Assembly: GCA_019828565.1 (NCBI GenBank)
Contig: JAHDYR010000017.1
Span: 124,001 to 188,000, forward strand
Direction of reading: 5' to 3'
Origin: Carpediemonas membranifera
Lineage: Eukaryota; Fornicata
Length of the DNA: 64,000 bases
Under the pieces are notes generated by a model, which searched no databases, was not told where the DNA came from, and saw nothing but the letters and a program-made list of their open reading frames with translations. Both the position numbers and the translations under genes were made by a program. Positions 37,790-47,872 of this stretch are shown here, one piece after another (the stretch's first letter is position 1; every line of letters begins with the position of its first letter).

Positions 37790-37961
37790 AAAAACGCAGT
37801 TTAGCACAGTCGATGGCGCAGTTTAATACAAGATGAGTCGACTCGAGAACGTCGGAACCAAGGGACCGTGATCGCCCAAGGGTCAGGTCCAGCGCCAGAT
37901 GACCAGTAAGCAACTGAGATAAATGAACTGTATCGCGTGCTGGTCTGGCCGTCATGTACAC

Positions 37962-39995
37962 TTAGCGGTTCTCCATCTCGAGCTTTCTTGCGACGGCTCT
38001 CTTCTGCGGTAGTGCTAGTCGAGCCCCGTTCTGCAGATCCATCATGAACAAGATAGCAGCGAGTGCGAGCGAGATGATGCTCATTCCGACGTAAATCATG
38101 AGGCATAATCTCCAGTTGGAGCTCGCGACCATGCTCAAACCGAACATGGAAACGAAGTAACCAGCGTTAATGAACGAATTGAGTACACCGAAAGACTTTC
38201 CCATGGCCGAAGTTTTCACAGTGAGGGTGAAAGCAGAGTAGACGGCCGAGCCGAGCACTGAGGCGCCTATGCCAATGAGGAGGGCCATGAGTGGGGGAGA
38301 GAACGTCGTAAAGATGAGGAGCAGGAAAACAGTGCAGGCCAGAGCACATGATGCGAATGTGAGGGTTACCCTGTGTCCAATCTTCGTTGTGAAAATGACC
38401 CAGAACGGGGTGATAACCATGCCGCCGTAGCAGAAAGAAGTGGCGGTGCTTGCCTCCTCTGATGTGATCCCGTTTCGTCCCATGAATATCACCGCGGCAA
38501 CGGACGGGAAAGTGTAGAACAAGATGTACACCACCGTTGCTTCCATCACCTGCACCCAGAAGAACGGCGAGGCGAACGGGGACGAAGTGAACTTGGTCTT
38601 GAGTGCAATGGCCACCTTATCCTCTGCCTCGCTGTCACTGCCGTCGCCGCTCCCCACAATTTGCTCCATGAGTGCTGTCATTAGGGATAGCCCAAACGGC
38701 ATGGCATCATCGCTGGAAATACCAGAATCTGATTCGGAGTCACTTTCATCCAAGCCACGGCCGGGGGAACGCTGGGCGGCTTCCCCCTTCCCGCCAGGAC
38801 TCACAGGCTCGATGGGCACGGTCTCGAAGCTCGCGTCGCCAAGAGGTCTGGCATACTCGTTCATAAAAGAGCCCTCGTCCTGACCGAGTGGCTCCTGCTC
38901 AACCACGCCAGTGCCGTCTCCCCTAGTCGCGACCTCGAGGCGGGACTCCATGGTCTCAGTGAAAATGTACTCGGCGGCGTTGCTCTCTTCGTCAGTAACA
39001 ACATCAGTGTCAAACGGTGCGGTCAGGCCAGTCGGATTCGACGTATCGGTAGTCATTGTAGGTTCCATGATGATGGGGGCGTCGGCGCTGTTGTTAGTAA
39101 CACGCGGGAGGTCGACCGGCATGTCACCCATCTCGACATCGCTGCGATATTCGGCGGGTGTCTGAGGATACGAAGAAAGGTAGAGATAGTCATCATCCTC
39201 CTCCTCTACGGCGTACTCCTCCACCCGGACGGGAATGGAGCCGGCAGTAATAACCACTGATACTTGGCCAGTGGTTTTCATGCATCGTTTCTTCTTCCTC
39301 GTGTCACTGGCGTGGAGGGCAACAATGAGGATGACAATGGCACTGATAGGCATGGAAATGACACCAGTAAGCACGGTAGCAGTGCCTAGGCCGTACTTAC
39401 CAGCGACGGCAGAGTTAAGAAGGAAGACGGAGGTCGACCCGATCTTACCGAATGAAATGCCGAGGGAGAGGGTCAACGAGACGAGTGGGCCGAAGACCTT
39501 GACGTGCAGGACGTCATGGGATGTGTAGATGGACTGGCCGCCCAGCGATAGTACCACACGACTTAGGAAGACGAGTGCGAAGGCTGCGGTCGCCGAGGAC
39601 GGAAGGCCGCTGAGGCCGGCGACGGCCATGGCGATGATGATGAAGGCGGTAGATGCGATGTACAGCTTGGAGCCGCCCCACTTGTCGACCATGATGCCGA
39701 ATAGGTAGGGTAGGAAGGTGTTTGGCATGCTGAACAAACTACTGAGTATTGATATCTGCAGCGCGGACATGTTGTAGGTCTCACGATAGTATGGAGACAG
39801 AGAGTAGAATGAATCATTGGCAAAGCTCGCCAGGAAGTCTTGGGCGCAGAACAGGACGAGGAATACCCATATTCTTATGTGCCGCCTGAAATGAAGCGGG
39901 TTCAATCGGTTGAGGAGTTTTAGGGTGGAAAGGGCTTCTTTTCGCGATCTTCTGGCATGCTTATGCGGCTTGAGCTTTGTTTTGCGGCTTGGCAT
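37962..39995 (-). CDS. Major facilitator superfamily transporter, MFSD1-like
   Basis: The protein has 677 residues from the ATG at 39995. About 12 membrane helices occur in two groups (residues about 40-230 and 480-670). They are separated by a very long acidic cytoplasmic loop of roughly 220 residues (DESDSESDSGISSDDA). FMLCAQDF-like FCAQDFLASFANDSFYSLSPYY and LFGIMVDKWGG (a motif A-like loop after TM2) fit the MFS fold, closest to lysosomal MFSD1-type sugar/dipeptide carriers. The basic N-terminus (RKTKLKPHKHARRSRK) is cytosolic. Convergent with the IMPACT gene. Confidence 0.8.
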   Translation of the reverse strand: MPSRKTKLKPHKHARRSRKEALSTLKLLNRLNPLHFRRHIRIWVFLVLFCAQDFLASFANDSFYSLSPYYRETYNMSALQISILSSLFSMPNTFLPYLFGIMVDKWGGSKLYIASTAFIIIAMAVAGLSGLPSSATAAFALVFLSRVVLSLGGQSIYTSHDVLHVKVFGPLVSLTLSLGISFGKIGSTSVFLLNSAVAGKYGLGTATVLTGVISMPISAIVILIVALHASDTRKKKRCMKTTGQVSVVITAGSIPVRVEEYAVEEEDDDYLYLSSYPQTPAEYRSDVEMGDMPVDLPRVTNNSADAPIIMEPTMTTDTSNPTGLTAPFDTDVVTDEESNAAEYIFTETMESRLEVATRGDGTGVVEQEPLGQDEGSFMNEYARPLGDASFETVPIEPVSPGGKGEAAQRSPGRGLDESDSESDSGISSDDAMPFGLSLMTALMEQIVGSGDGSDSEAEDKVAIALKTKFTSSPFASPFFWVQVMEATVVYILFYTFPSVAAVIFMGRNGITSEEASTATSFCYGGMVITPFWVIFTTKIGHRVTLTFASCALACTVFLLLIFTTFSPPLMALLIGIGASVLGSAVYSAFTLTVKTSAMGKSFGVLNSFINAGYFVSMFGLSMVASSNWRLCLMIYVGMSIISLALAAILFMMDLQNGARLALPQKRAVARKLEMENR

Positions 39996-40162
39996 CGTTT
40001 CGTTGTCAAGTTCATCGACTCTGATTTGGCGACACCAACGTGTCAACACCTTGGCTCAACGCATAACTCATGCTGTGCGCTGTGGCCTCGGGGCATTGTT
40101 GGAGAGGTCTCGACTCAAGCGATTAAGACCAATCAAAGGCGATATTTGATCGGCCACCAAGC

Positions 40163-40360
40163 ATGGGCTTGATCCAGAAGGCCCCAAAGACTCTTGATGC
40201 CCAATCAGTTCTATCAACTGTGCCTTCAGATGTCCAGTTGGTAGTGGAAGCTCCTCAAAACCTCCAGATGGTGGACTTGCTTCGTGTTTTCCGACTCTAC
40301 CGTGAAACCCAGGAGCTGGAGAACCAAATGGTGGGAATCGTGCCGCCATCCGATTACTGA
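40163..40360 (+). CDS. Small hypothetical protein, 65 residues
   Basis: The frame has an ATG and encodes MGLIQKAPKTLDAQSVLST, then helical sequence LLRVFRLYRETQELENQMV and PPSDY. A clean stop follows. Amino-acid composition looks protein-like and the gap between the neighbours (39995 and 40568) fits a short gene. No family is recognised, so it could be a chance frame. Confidence 0.45.
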   Translation: MGLIQKAPKTLDAQSVLSTVPSDVQLVVEAPQNLQMVDLLRVFRLYRETQELENQMVGIVPPSDY

Positions 40361-40567
40361 GAGCAATAGCGATCGTTGAAGCAGAAAGCTCATCATTCCG
40401 TGCTTGCAAGTGTCATGAGCTTCCACCGCACGACCGCCGCACACGATGCACACAAGGCCTCCCCCCATCCCCATCCCCATGCGCTACGAACGAACCACTG
40501 CTCTGTGATACGGCCCGGTTCCATCTGCAGTACTAGTCTGTTATGCGGACCCTCGTCTCTCACAACG

Positions 40568-41236
40568 ATGAAGCTTTCAACCTGGCCAGTACTACTGACT
40601 GCAGCCTCACTGTGTCTCTGCACAGTGACATTCACAGTTCCAGAAGCCTATGACATTATCCCATGCGGCGATGCCGTCCCCATTGAGTACAGCATATCTG
40701 ACGCAAGCTCAGTGCCCAACGACACACTGCTGACGTACAAACTGGTACGCCTCGATGAAGAGGAGACCCACCACATGCGGGACGTGGCCCTTGTTGGCGA
40801 CTGCACATTGCTCGCTGACGCCGACAAGTATCTGTGCGCCGCTCTCATACCAATCCGATGTGTCGAGAGGCACAGCAGTGCTGACACCCCCCCGCAAGAT
40901 GTGGGCGATATCAACCCCGGCGTGTACTACGTTGAGCTCTCCGCCGTCACTGCAGACGTCGACGGTGTCTCCTATCCATTCACAGTCGTCTCGAGCGGTC
41001 AGTTCTTGAGCGCCGCCCCGTTCATCGTGCTAATACTGCTACTGGCTGCAATATTCGCAACACTCCACAACATCTGCGTCTGCTCAGCCTGTGCGGGCGT
41101 CAGCTTCGTGCTCGGTTTCCTCAAGGGTCGTGCCAAGCCACACCAAGTATCCGGATTTGTCCCGATGGCTAGAGCGCCAGTGCACCGGCAGTACATGGAG
41201 CATAGGCCGGATGAGACGTTCCATTACCATACATAA
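40568..41236 (+). CDS. Single-pass membrane protein with signal peptide
   Basis: The protein has 222 residues from the ATG at 40568; the frame is open upstream but the N-terminal signal peptide (MKLSTWPVLLTAASLCLCTV) fixes this start. An ectodomain of about 150 residues contains four to six cysteines. A membrane helix follows (AAPFIVLILLLAAIFATLHN) and a basic cytoplasmic tail with two cysteines near the membrane. No known domain. Confidence 0.68.
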   Translation: MKLSTWPVLLTAASLCLCTVTFTVPEAYDIIPCGDAVPIEYSISDASSVPNDTLLTYKLVRLDEEETHHMRDVALVGDCTLLADADKYLCAALIPIRCVERHSSADTPPQDVGDINPGVYYVELSAVTADVDGVSYPFTVVSSGQFLSAAPFIVLILLLAAIFATLHNICVCSACAGVSFVLGFLKGRAKPHQVSGFVPMARAPVHRQYMEHRPDETFHYHT

Positions 41237-41286
41237 ACATACGAGGGCATGTATAACATAAATCAAAGACAGACCGATAAATGAAT

Positions 41287-42120
41287 TCATTCTGCGTCAG
41301 ACTGGTCTGAGCGGGATTCAGGGCTTTCATCCGATGCTGCATCGCCATCAAATGATGGATCTTCTTCAGCTCGGAATAATGATTGAAGCTCGCCAAGCTG
41401 CTGAATATCGTCCAAATGAAGGCCACGGAGGAGCTCGGCTCGCATCTCTGGACCAACTTCACTCAGCATCTCTATAAGCGAGGCTATATCTATAAATCTG
41501 GGTGAATATGTATAAGTTGCCTCAACTCGTTCGTGCATCTCGAGATCGGATATGAAATAGTTCGGATCTTCGCCTGATTCCAATATTTCACTAATTGGGA
41601 GCTCCAGTGGGGTCAACCGGGTAAATATGAGTGCCAAGAACGCCGGGTTGGGGGTCTGATCGGCTCCCTCCTTGGCCTCCTCAATGAAGCCCCAACCAAT
41701 GTGTTGCAAGCAATTCCAGCACCACGCCATCGACCAAAGGAACGGTGGGAACCATGAGAGTTCGTCGCTGAGGTCCGATGAGGTCAGCACGAACTTCCGG
41801 TTGATGGGGGCGGCAAAGGGCGGTGTAATCGTCGAAACGGGTCGTATACGCATTAAGTCGAAGCGATAGTCGCTTGGATTAGTAGCTGAGTAGCAAAATA
41901 TGTCCCTTCCAAGCACTTCGAGTTCGTAGGGGTACACGTTCGACGTCAGCACTGTGTGTCGCTCTGCAATGATGTCGTCGGCGAGAGCTATGACCTTCTT
42001 GCAGTGAGAACAACATAAGCATGGAATAAGAGGCTCATTTGGTATTTCTTGGTGCTCACTCTCGTCGATTGCATGATCCTCATCGGCCATGCTCATTCTC
42101 TCAACAAAACATGGCCTCAT
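41287..42120 (-). CDS. CULT-domain protein (cereblon thalidomide-binding-like)
   Basis: The protein has 277 residues. CSHCKKVIALADDII near residue 40, then SWFPPFLWSMAWCWNCLQHIGWGFI around residue 125 form the two CxxC zinc pairs and the tryptophan-rich core of a CULT domain. That domain binds cyclic imide ligands such as thalidomide in cereblon. No Lon-like or DDB1-binding part is visible, so this is a standalone CULT protein. The C-terminal third is acidic. Its natural ligand is unknown; cereblon-type CULT recognises C-terminal cyclic imides on proteins. Confidence 0.75.
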   Translation of the reverse strand: MRPCFVERMSMADEDHAIDESEHQEIPNEPLIPCLCCSHCKKVIALADDIIAERHTVLTSNVYPYELEVLGRDIFCYSATNPSDYRFDLMRIRPVSTITPPFAAPINRKFVLTSSDLSDELSWFPPFLWSMAWCWNCLQHIGWGFIEEAKEGADQTPNPAFLALIFTRLTPLELPISEILESGEDPNYFISDLEMHERVEATYTYSPRFIDIASLIEMLSEVGPEMRAELLRGLHLDDIQQLGELQSLFRAEEDPSFDGDAASDESPESRSDQSDAE

Positions 42121-42179
42121 GTAACAAGTAAATGCCTATGCATCCACCCAACAAACTTCCCGGACACCACCCTCTTCAT

Positions 42180-45100
42180 TTACACGCCCCTATTCGTCAC
42201 TGAGGGAGGAAACCGCTCCTCCAGCCAATCCTCGAAGGCAGGGTTGGCCGTGTCAGTAACCTCGGTCAGCGTGCTCAGGCTCGACCAGCTCTTCGACTTG
42301 CCCTTCGACTCTGCCACATATGGCGGGAAAATCTGGTCGATCGGCCCGAGTTCCAGGCTCGCTGGCTCCACAATCCTGGTATATACGACTCCTACTCCCT
42401 TGGCGGTCTCCCGGATCTTGCTGACATCGAGCATTGCTCCAGACGTCACATCTTCAGGTGGATCTCCTTCAAATATCTCGACCGCTGTAACGCCTGACAC
42501 AATAGCGCCGCCTTGGTCAATTGGATCAGCCAAGCCCCAGCCGACCGTAACAACGGCAATGTCACCTTTCGTCATTGTCACAGCAAATAGTTGGAAAACA
42601 AATGCGGGTGAATCTATTCCGAGGTGGAATCTCATCGGTTGCGACTCAAAAGATACGGATTTCTGAGTCGAACTGGCAGTCATGAGGTGAGCTGTGGTCC
42701 AATCAGCAACCGCCTTAGCGCGATCCCACCCGAGGTAGTAAAGCTCGAACGGGGGCCCAGCTGCCACCAATACCTTGGGAGCGATGGTGTTCTTAGGCCA
42801 TTTGCCCATAAACGATAAAGAGTCAACGTAAACGGTGACCGGGGCGTCACCTCGGTGCGGCAACGATGCGTTGAGTGACAGCGGCGGTATTCCCATCAGC
42901 ACCTGCGAGGGCTCAGTGAATAGGGCATCGACCTCCTCCTCCCATACAGCCTCATCCACCTCAAGCCCAGCGACTTCACGGCAAGTCTTGGTTGGTGCCA
43001 TCGCACGAACCGCCATCGCTCGCTTTGAGACATCTGATGGGGTGAATGCTGAGTTGTTGTAGCCATCGGGGTAGGCTGGCGGGCTTGCTGGTACTGGATA
43101 TAAATCTGCCAGCTCCTCAGAGACCGTCAACCGTGGCATCTCACGTGCAGTCATGCCATCAGCCAGGCCGTCGAACGCCGAGTCTGGCAGACCGCGAACA
43201 CGCCAAATGGCCATCATTCCGGGGACGCATGGGGCAGTGCGAATCGCCTCGAGGTCTGGCGCCATGATAAAGTGCACGGGGTCGACGAAGCAGCCCTGAT
43301 CAATGCCCTCGGAGGGAGTGTAGAGGCGTCTCGCCGCCAGACCCAGGAACCGTGCTTCGTTTGTGGCGACATCTAGTGTTTCTATTATTGCTAGCAGCAG
43401 GGCCGTAACGGGCGGCGGTGAGCGGAGAATCAGGCGGCATGACCGGAGTAGCGTAGGCGAGTTGGCAGGACTAGCTGGATCACACACGGCGCGGGTTCGA
43501 GCGAGTGGCGTGGGGGAGTTTTGTGACAGAATTAGCAGTGTCACTCTGGCGAGCTTGCAGTTGGCCGGCAGCCACTGGACACGATCCACGCAGACCTCCA
43601 CCGCCCCTGGGGAAGCAGCAGGGGCAGTCTCCTTGACGTCAGTCCACACAGCCTTCGTCGCCGGGATAGGTTGCGGGTCTCTATCCAGCGGCGCCATCAT
43701 CCGCTGGTCTGGCTGGAGTACTTCTCGCGGGATCCGGGGTCCGCCCGCAGTGGGGCTGTGGGCAGAAGGCTCGGCAGCCTCGAATTCTTTCCGACTGCTG
43801 CTTCTGGAGATCGCGGCGGCAGTATTAATCTTCCCGGTGGCCGCCTTAAATTTCGACATGACGGATACAGGCTTGGGTGTCTCAGCCTCGACCGAGGCGA
43901 CGCTGCCCTCTCTCGTGACCGAGGGCGACTCCGCCGTATGTTCTGGGATGGTCAACGACTCGACGTTCATGGCGTCATGGTCCCGAGCTGATCTGCGGGC
44001 GGATCTAGAAGATCTTCGTGAAGATATGGGCACGACTGTTTCGACCATCGAGACATTCAAAGTGATCGACCCGTGCTTGAAGTTGCCGGAGACATCTGTG
44101 ACCGCCAGCTGGGTCTCGTTTGACCCTTGGGCCAACAATGCTAGTGCCTTAAAGTGCTCGATCTCCTGTCTCCCGTCAGTTGCCTTCAGCGAGATCCTGA
44201 GGCCGAGTGCCATGCCCGGGGTGTCTGGCATGAGCACACCGGGGAACGAGGCCGTACACTGATCGCCCAAGTCGTGTTTCTTCACCCGCTTCTTCATGAT
44301 TGGGATTGAGGTCACGACCGGTCGGGCGAGCCCTCTCGACGCGCCCTCGACCACCTTCCCTGACTGGTTGAGGCAGACGACTTCGAAATGGAGTCTGGCC
44401 GACCAACGGCCCTTCTTGCTCGGGTCGATGGCGGGGCCATTATAGGGAGCAATGGAGAGCACAGTGGCGTTGATCAAGGCCTGGCGCGTCTCCACAACCG
44501 ATGGCGAGGGACTCCTACTCGCCTGGGGTGTGCCTGGCTTGGGTGATGGCGGGTGGCTACCAGCGATTGACACGGCCCTCGACCGCGTCCCCCTCCCAAC
44601 CTCAGTCGTCGCCCCAGCAGGACTAGCCGTAGTGTTAGATGGTCCTCCGCGGTACAGACTCGTCATGGCATTGCTAATCTGCCATGAAGACATCGTACCG
44701 TGGAACTGACCGTGGCCGATGCGGAAGAGGACAGTGACATCAGAAAGGAGCTTCGGTGACGTCTTCATAGTCGCCTCAGTCAGGTTGACGTCGACTGGCG
44801 TGCGGAGGAGGCTAAGACGCTTAGCTCCGACATTGAGACCGCCCTCACTGTTGAATAATTCAAAGGACGTCCACGCGATACCCATGCGGGTCTTGTTCTT
44901 CATGTGTGCCAACTCGATAACCATTGTCAGATTGGGTCTTGGTCTAACTCCTCTGATGAGCTTGCCAATGGTCGCTCGGACAAGTAAATCTGACCCTACC
45001 TGCTCGACCGTACCGTCGGTCTTGCCAATAACGTAAGGGGCGAGGACTTGCTCGACTCCGCCGGCTCCGGTGTGCCGGAAAACTCCCACCGCTGTGTCAA

Positions 45101-46625
45101 ACGCCCGGAGTTTCCCAGGGAGGTTGGCGACGAAATCAATGAAGAACGTGAACCCCTCCTCGGGGAAATATTCTACATTGGGGAATGTAAATGGCTCCAG
45201 TGCAGGTCCGGCGGGCCCCGTGATCTTGGCGTCGAGTTTTCTCAGCCTCGAAGCCAGCACTTCTCGTTCTAACGCTGCCGCCTTCTGACGCTTCTCCTTT
45301 TCCAGCTCAATTGCCTGAATCACCTGGTCGCGCTCCAAGTTTTCCTTCGCCAGCTGGACCTCAAGGCGGCGTTTCTCAAGCTCGAGCTTCATCTCCTCAA
45401 CTTGCTTCAGGGCAGCCGTTCTCGGGCTTACCGGTTTCTCGCGCCGTTTCCGGCGATAAAGTGCGGAGTCAGAGTCAGATCCGGAGTCATCAGAGTCGTT
45501 TCCGGCACTTCTTGACTGCAACCCGAGTCGGCCGGCCATCTTTCGCACCATCGCCTCGAGCTCATCCCTCTTTCGGTCCCGGTCACTCTCCTTCTTCGTC
45601 CTTGCCAGCTGTTCCAACCTCGTACGCAGGGCTCGGTTGTCCTCTTGTGCTTTCATTACCATCGCCATCGTCATCGGGTCCATGCCCCCAATCCCGCCAT
45701 AGCCAGACATCTGGCCAAAGGGCATCATCGCACCCATGCCAGGATACCCGGGCATGCCGTAAACTGCACTATTCCCAGATGTGACTTGGCCTTGTATGCC
45801 ACCTGTCGCGGGTTGGCTCAACATTGCCTCGACCATGGGTAAGAGGGTCGCAAGCTGTGGTGTTTGTTGGGCTTGGGTCCGGAACATATCGAGAAGGGGG
45901 TTAGTGGTGCTAGCGGGTGGGGGGGTGTTGGGCTCTGAGTGTGTCATTATACTTGGAGATCGAGAAGGCATATCATCTGATTTCATTGAATCTACTGGAG
46001 ATACAGGTCTATATTCGATTCCATCAGCCAGCTCCTTCTCCATGGCTGCGAGATCCTCCTCTGCGATCTGTAGCTCCCTCTCCATCATCCGTGGCGTCTG
46101 CCCTCGGGAGTCTGGTGGGTCGGGGTGAGAGTCTGCCTGCTCCAGCGCCCTTTCCTGCTCTAATCTCTGCTGCTCCAAGTCTCTAAGTCTCGCGCCTGCT
46201 TCTCTTGCCTGAGTGATTGTCTGCTGTGTTCTTTCATCCAGAGCTGATTGTATAGTGTCCATGATGGGGTTACTAGCCGCGGAGTAGGCCTTGAACTGCG
46301 TCTTGCTCAGTCCAAAGTTCTCTCGCTGGTCCATGAGGTCGTGCTCGATGCTGGAGACGAGGTCGAGGAGCTCCCGCTCTCTTGCTTCAATCTGGGCTCG
46401 TTCTTGCTCTAGCTGGGCGAGTTCATCCTGTTTGGTCTTCTTCAGGGTCTCTATTTGGGCGTATTCCATCTCATTCAGTGTCGTTTGAGCCTTGGCAAGG
46501 GCTTCTTTCGCCTGAATCTCGACAGCACGTTCTCTCTCGAGCTCTGCGAGAAGCACCAGGATATCATCCTTGTTCAGCGCTCCTATCTCGGTATTTGCGC
46601 CTTCAAGAGCACTCTTAATGTCCAT
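42180..46625 (-). CDS. Large coiled-coil protein with C2-like domains, CCDC17-like
   Basis: The protein has 1481 residues. Coiled-coil regions occupy about 1-170 and 330-470, with a low-complexity Gly/Met/Pro stretch between them (PGYPGMGAMMPFGQM). From about 500 a beta-rich domain begins: FPEEGFTFFIDFVANLPG, ELFNSEGGLNVGAKRL, DVTVLFRIGHGQF. The same sequence style returns several times (for example EVCVDRVQWLPANC; FMGKWPKNTIAPKV), which suggests repeated C2-type modules. This layout resembles CCDC17, a ciliary coiled-coil protein. Divergent from the gene at 46946. Confidence 0.5.
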   Translation of the reverse strand: MDIKSALEGANTEIGALNKDDILVLLAELERERAVEIQAKEALAKAQTTLNEMEYAQIETLKKTKQDELAQLEQERAQIEARERELLDLVSSIEHDLMDQRENFGLSKTQFKAYSAASNPIMDTIQSALDERTQQTITQAREAGARLRDLEQQRLEQERALEQADSHPDPPDSRGQTPRMMERELQIAEEDLAAMEKELADGIEYRPVSPVDSMKSDDMPSRSPSIMTHSEPNTPPPASTTNPLLDMFRTQAQQTPQLATLLPMVEAMLSQPATGGIQGQVTSGNSAVYGMPGYPGMGAMMPFGQMSGYGGIGGMDPMTMAMVMKAQEDNRALRTRLEQLARTKKESDRDRKRDELEAMVRKMAGRLGLQSRSAGNDSDDSGSDSDSALYRRKRREKPVSPRTAALKQVEEMKLELEKRRLEVQLAKENLERDQVIQAIELEKEKRQKAAALEREVLASRLRKLDAKITGPAGPALEPFTFPNVEYFPEEGFTFFIDFVANLPGKLRAFDTAVGVFRHTGAGGVEQVLAPYVIGKTDGTVEQVGSDLLVRATIGKLIRGVRPRPNLTMVIELAHMKNKTRMGIAWTSFELFNSEGGLNVGAKRLSLLRTPVDVNLTEATMKTSPKLLSDVTVLFRIGHGQFHGTMSSWQISNAMTSLYRGGPSNTTASPAGATTEVGRGTRSRAVSIAGSHPPSPKPGTPQASRSPSPSVVETRQALINATVLSIAPYNGPAIDPSKKGRWSARLHFEVVCLNQSGKVVEGASRGLARPVVTSIPIMKKRVKKHDLGDQCTASFPGVLMPDTPGMALGLRISLKATDGRQEIEHFKALALLAQGSNETQLAVTDVSGNFKHGSITLNVSMVETVVPISSRRSSRSARRSARDHDAMNVESLTIPEHTAESPSVTREGSVASVEAETPKPVSVMSKFKAATGKINTAAAISRSSSRKEFEAAEPSAHSPTAGGPRIPREVLQPDQRMMAPLDRDPQPIPATKAVWTDVKETAPAASPGAVEVCVDRVQWLPANCKLARVTLLILSQNSPTPLARTRAVCDPASPANSPTLLRSCRLILRSPPPVTALLLAIIETLDVATNEARFLGLAARRLYTPSEGIDQGCFVDPVHFIMAPDLEAIRTAPCVPGMMAIWRVRGLPDSAFDGLADGMTAREMPRLTVSEELADLYPVPASPPAYPDGYNNSAFTPSDVSKRAMAVRAMAPTKTCREVAGLEVDEAVWEEEVDALFTEPSQVLMGIPPLSLNASLPHRGDAPVTVYVDSLSFMGKWPKNTIAPKVLVAAGPPFELYYLGWDRAKAVADWTTAHLMTASSTQKSVSFESQPMRFHLGIDSPAFVFQLFAVTMTKGDIAVVTVGWGLADPIDQGGAIVSGVTAVEIFEGDPPEDVTSGAMLDVSKIRETAKGVGVVYTRIVEPASLELGPIDQIFPPYVAESKGKSKSWSSLSTLTEVTDTANPAFEDWLEERFPPSVTNRGV

Positions 46626-46945
46626 TTCGCGTTCTTTCGGAGATGATTACGGTTGCCGTTTCAATAAGCAGGCTTGCCCACCGGTTGGGAGTGGGAGTGG
46701 TCTTTCCTCGCAGCAGGCACACGAATACAGCTTCCCCATCGACTTTTGCCGGGTCTGCCTCGGTTCCAAATTCTAATCCAAATTTGGCCAAAGCGTCGCC
46801 ACAAAATTAAAGCCGCACTCGGAAAAGGCCATTTCTTATCACAACACTGCCACACTCACTGTGACGCCAGACTCGACGAAAATTTCTTGTGCAGTTTAAG
46901 GTGGAAAATTTCTAGCTCGTAACATACGCGAACGGACGCAGATCA
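46626..46945. other. Bidirectional promoter region
   Basis: 320 bases between two divergent starts. The reversed octamer GCAGTTTA lies at 46891-46898, 48 nt upstream of the right gene. AT-rich patches AAAATTTC flank it. No gene is supported here. Confidence 0.5.
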
Positions 46946-47704
46946 ATGCTGAAATACGGACGCCAACCACCGCCACAGATGCCTAGCTTAGCATCTCGCC
47001 TTTCTAGAACCATGCCAAACGCTCCGCGCGTCCGCTCTCATTCGGCGAGCGTCCCCGCGATGGCCAGAACGATGAAAGCCAAACCTCTTAGCGCATTAGA
47101 GAGTACCGGCCGTGAACTGTTCGTGCACGAGCCCACGTTCACCACGAAGAACGCAACAACCGTGAACCGCACGCGCCCCAAGTCCCAAGGGCAAGCACGG
47201 CGGACGCCGATGACGCAGACCATGAGCGCCAAGCGGACGCTCCCCAGGCCACAGACGACTGGCGTAGCGACTCGGACCGAGCACCTGAGCACCACCCTGT
47301 CCAAATCCGCGGCAGCAGAGCCGATTGTGGCGAGACACAAGAAGAGGTCAGCAAGCGCCCCTAGATCGAAGTACACTGCCTACACACACGCCCCCACGCG
47401 ATTTGAGCTCACTCCCTTCCCAAGCACCAAGCACGTGGGCGAGCCCGATGAGAACTCTGCGTTGTTCGCCTCAGATACCGAGAGATTCAGTCCAAACAGA
47501 GCTTGGCCAATGGACGAAGACAGGAATAGCAGGCAGAAGCTCAGAGAGGGCAAGAGTGCCAGACTCGCCGGCCATTTCTCCCAGATGGCCGACTGGAGGG
47601 CGGCCGACCAAGCCGAGCAGGCCAAGAGGGATGAGGTCAGGCTCAACACGGTGAGACGCCAGAAGGTCCGGTACATGGCCGCACTGGCAGAGCTGGACCA
47701 ATGA
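46946..47704 (+). CDS. Basic, low-complexity hypothetical protein
   Basis: The protein has 252 residues, strongly enriched in Arg, Lys, Thr and Ala (SKSAAAEPIVARHKKRSASAPRS). It has no signal peptide or membrane segment. The final 60 residues form a charged helix (RQKLREGKSARLAGHFSQ...). The composition fits a microtubule- or nucleic-acid-associated protein, but no domain can be named. Divergent from the large CCDC17-like gene, possibly sharing its promoter region. Confidence 0.6.
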   Translation: MLKYGRQPPPQMPSLASRLSRTMPNAPRVRSHSASVPAMARTMKAKPLSALESTGRELFVHEPTFTTKNATTVNRTRPKSQGQARRTPMTQTMSAKRTLPRPQTTGVATRTEHLSTTLSKSAAAEPIVARHKKRSASAPRSKYTAYTHAPTRFELTPFPSTKHVGEPDENSALFASDTERFSPNRAWPMDEDRNSRQKLREGKSARLAGHFSQMADWRAADQAEQAKRDEVRLNTVRRQKVRYMAALAELDQ

Positions 47705-47872
47705 GACTGACTCACGCATACTGTATTATCGAGTGTAAATATCTTGTTCCCATTATGTGCGCAGATGGGGAGCGATATAGCGTATCGTGGAAGCGTTGTA
47801 ATGAACCATAAACCAACCATGGAAGCGTTGGTGATAGTGCATTTTAAGGCTACGCACTTTTAGCAACGACGT

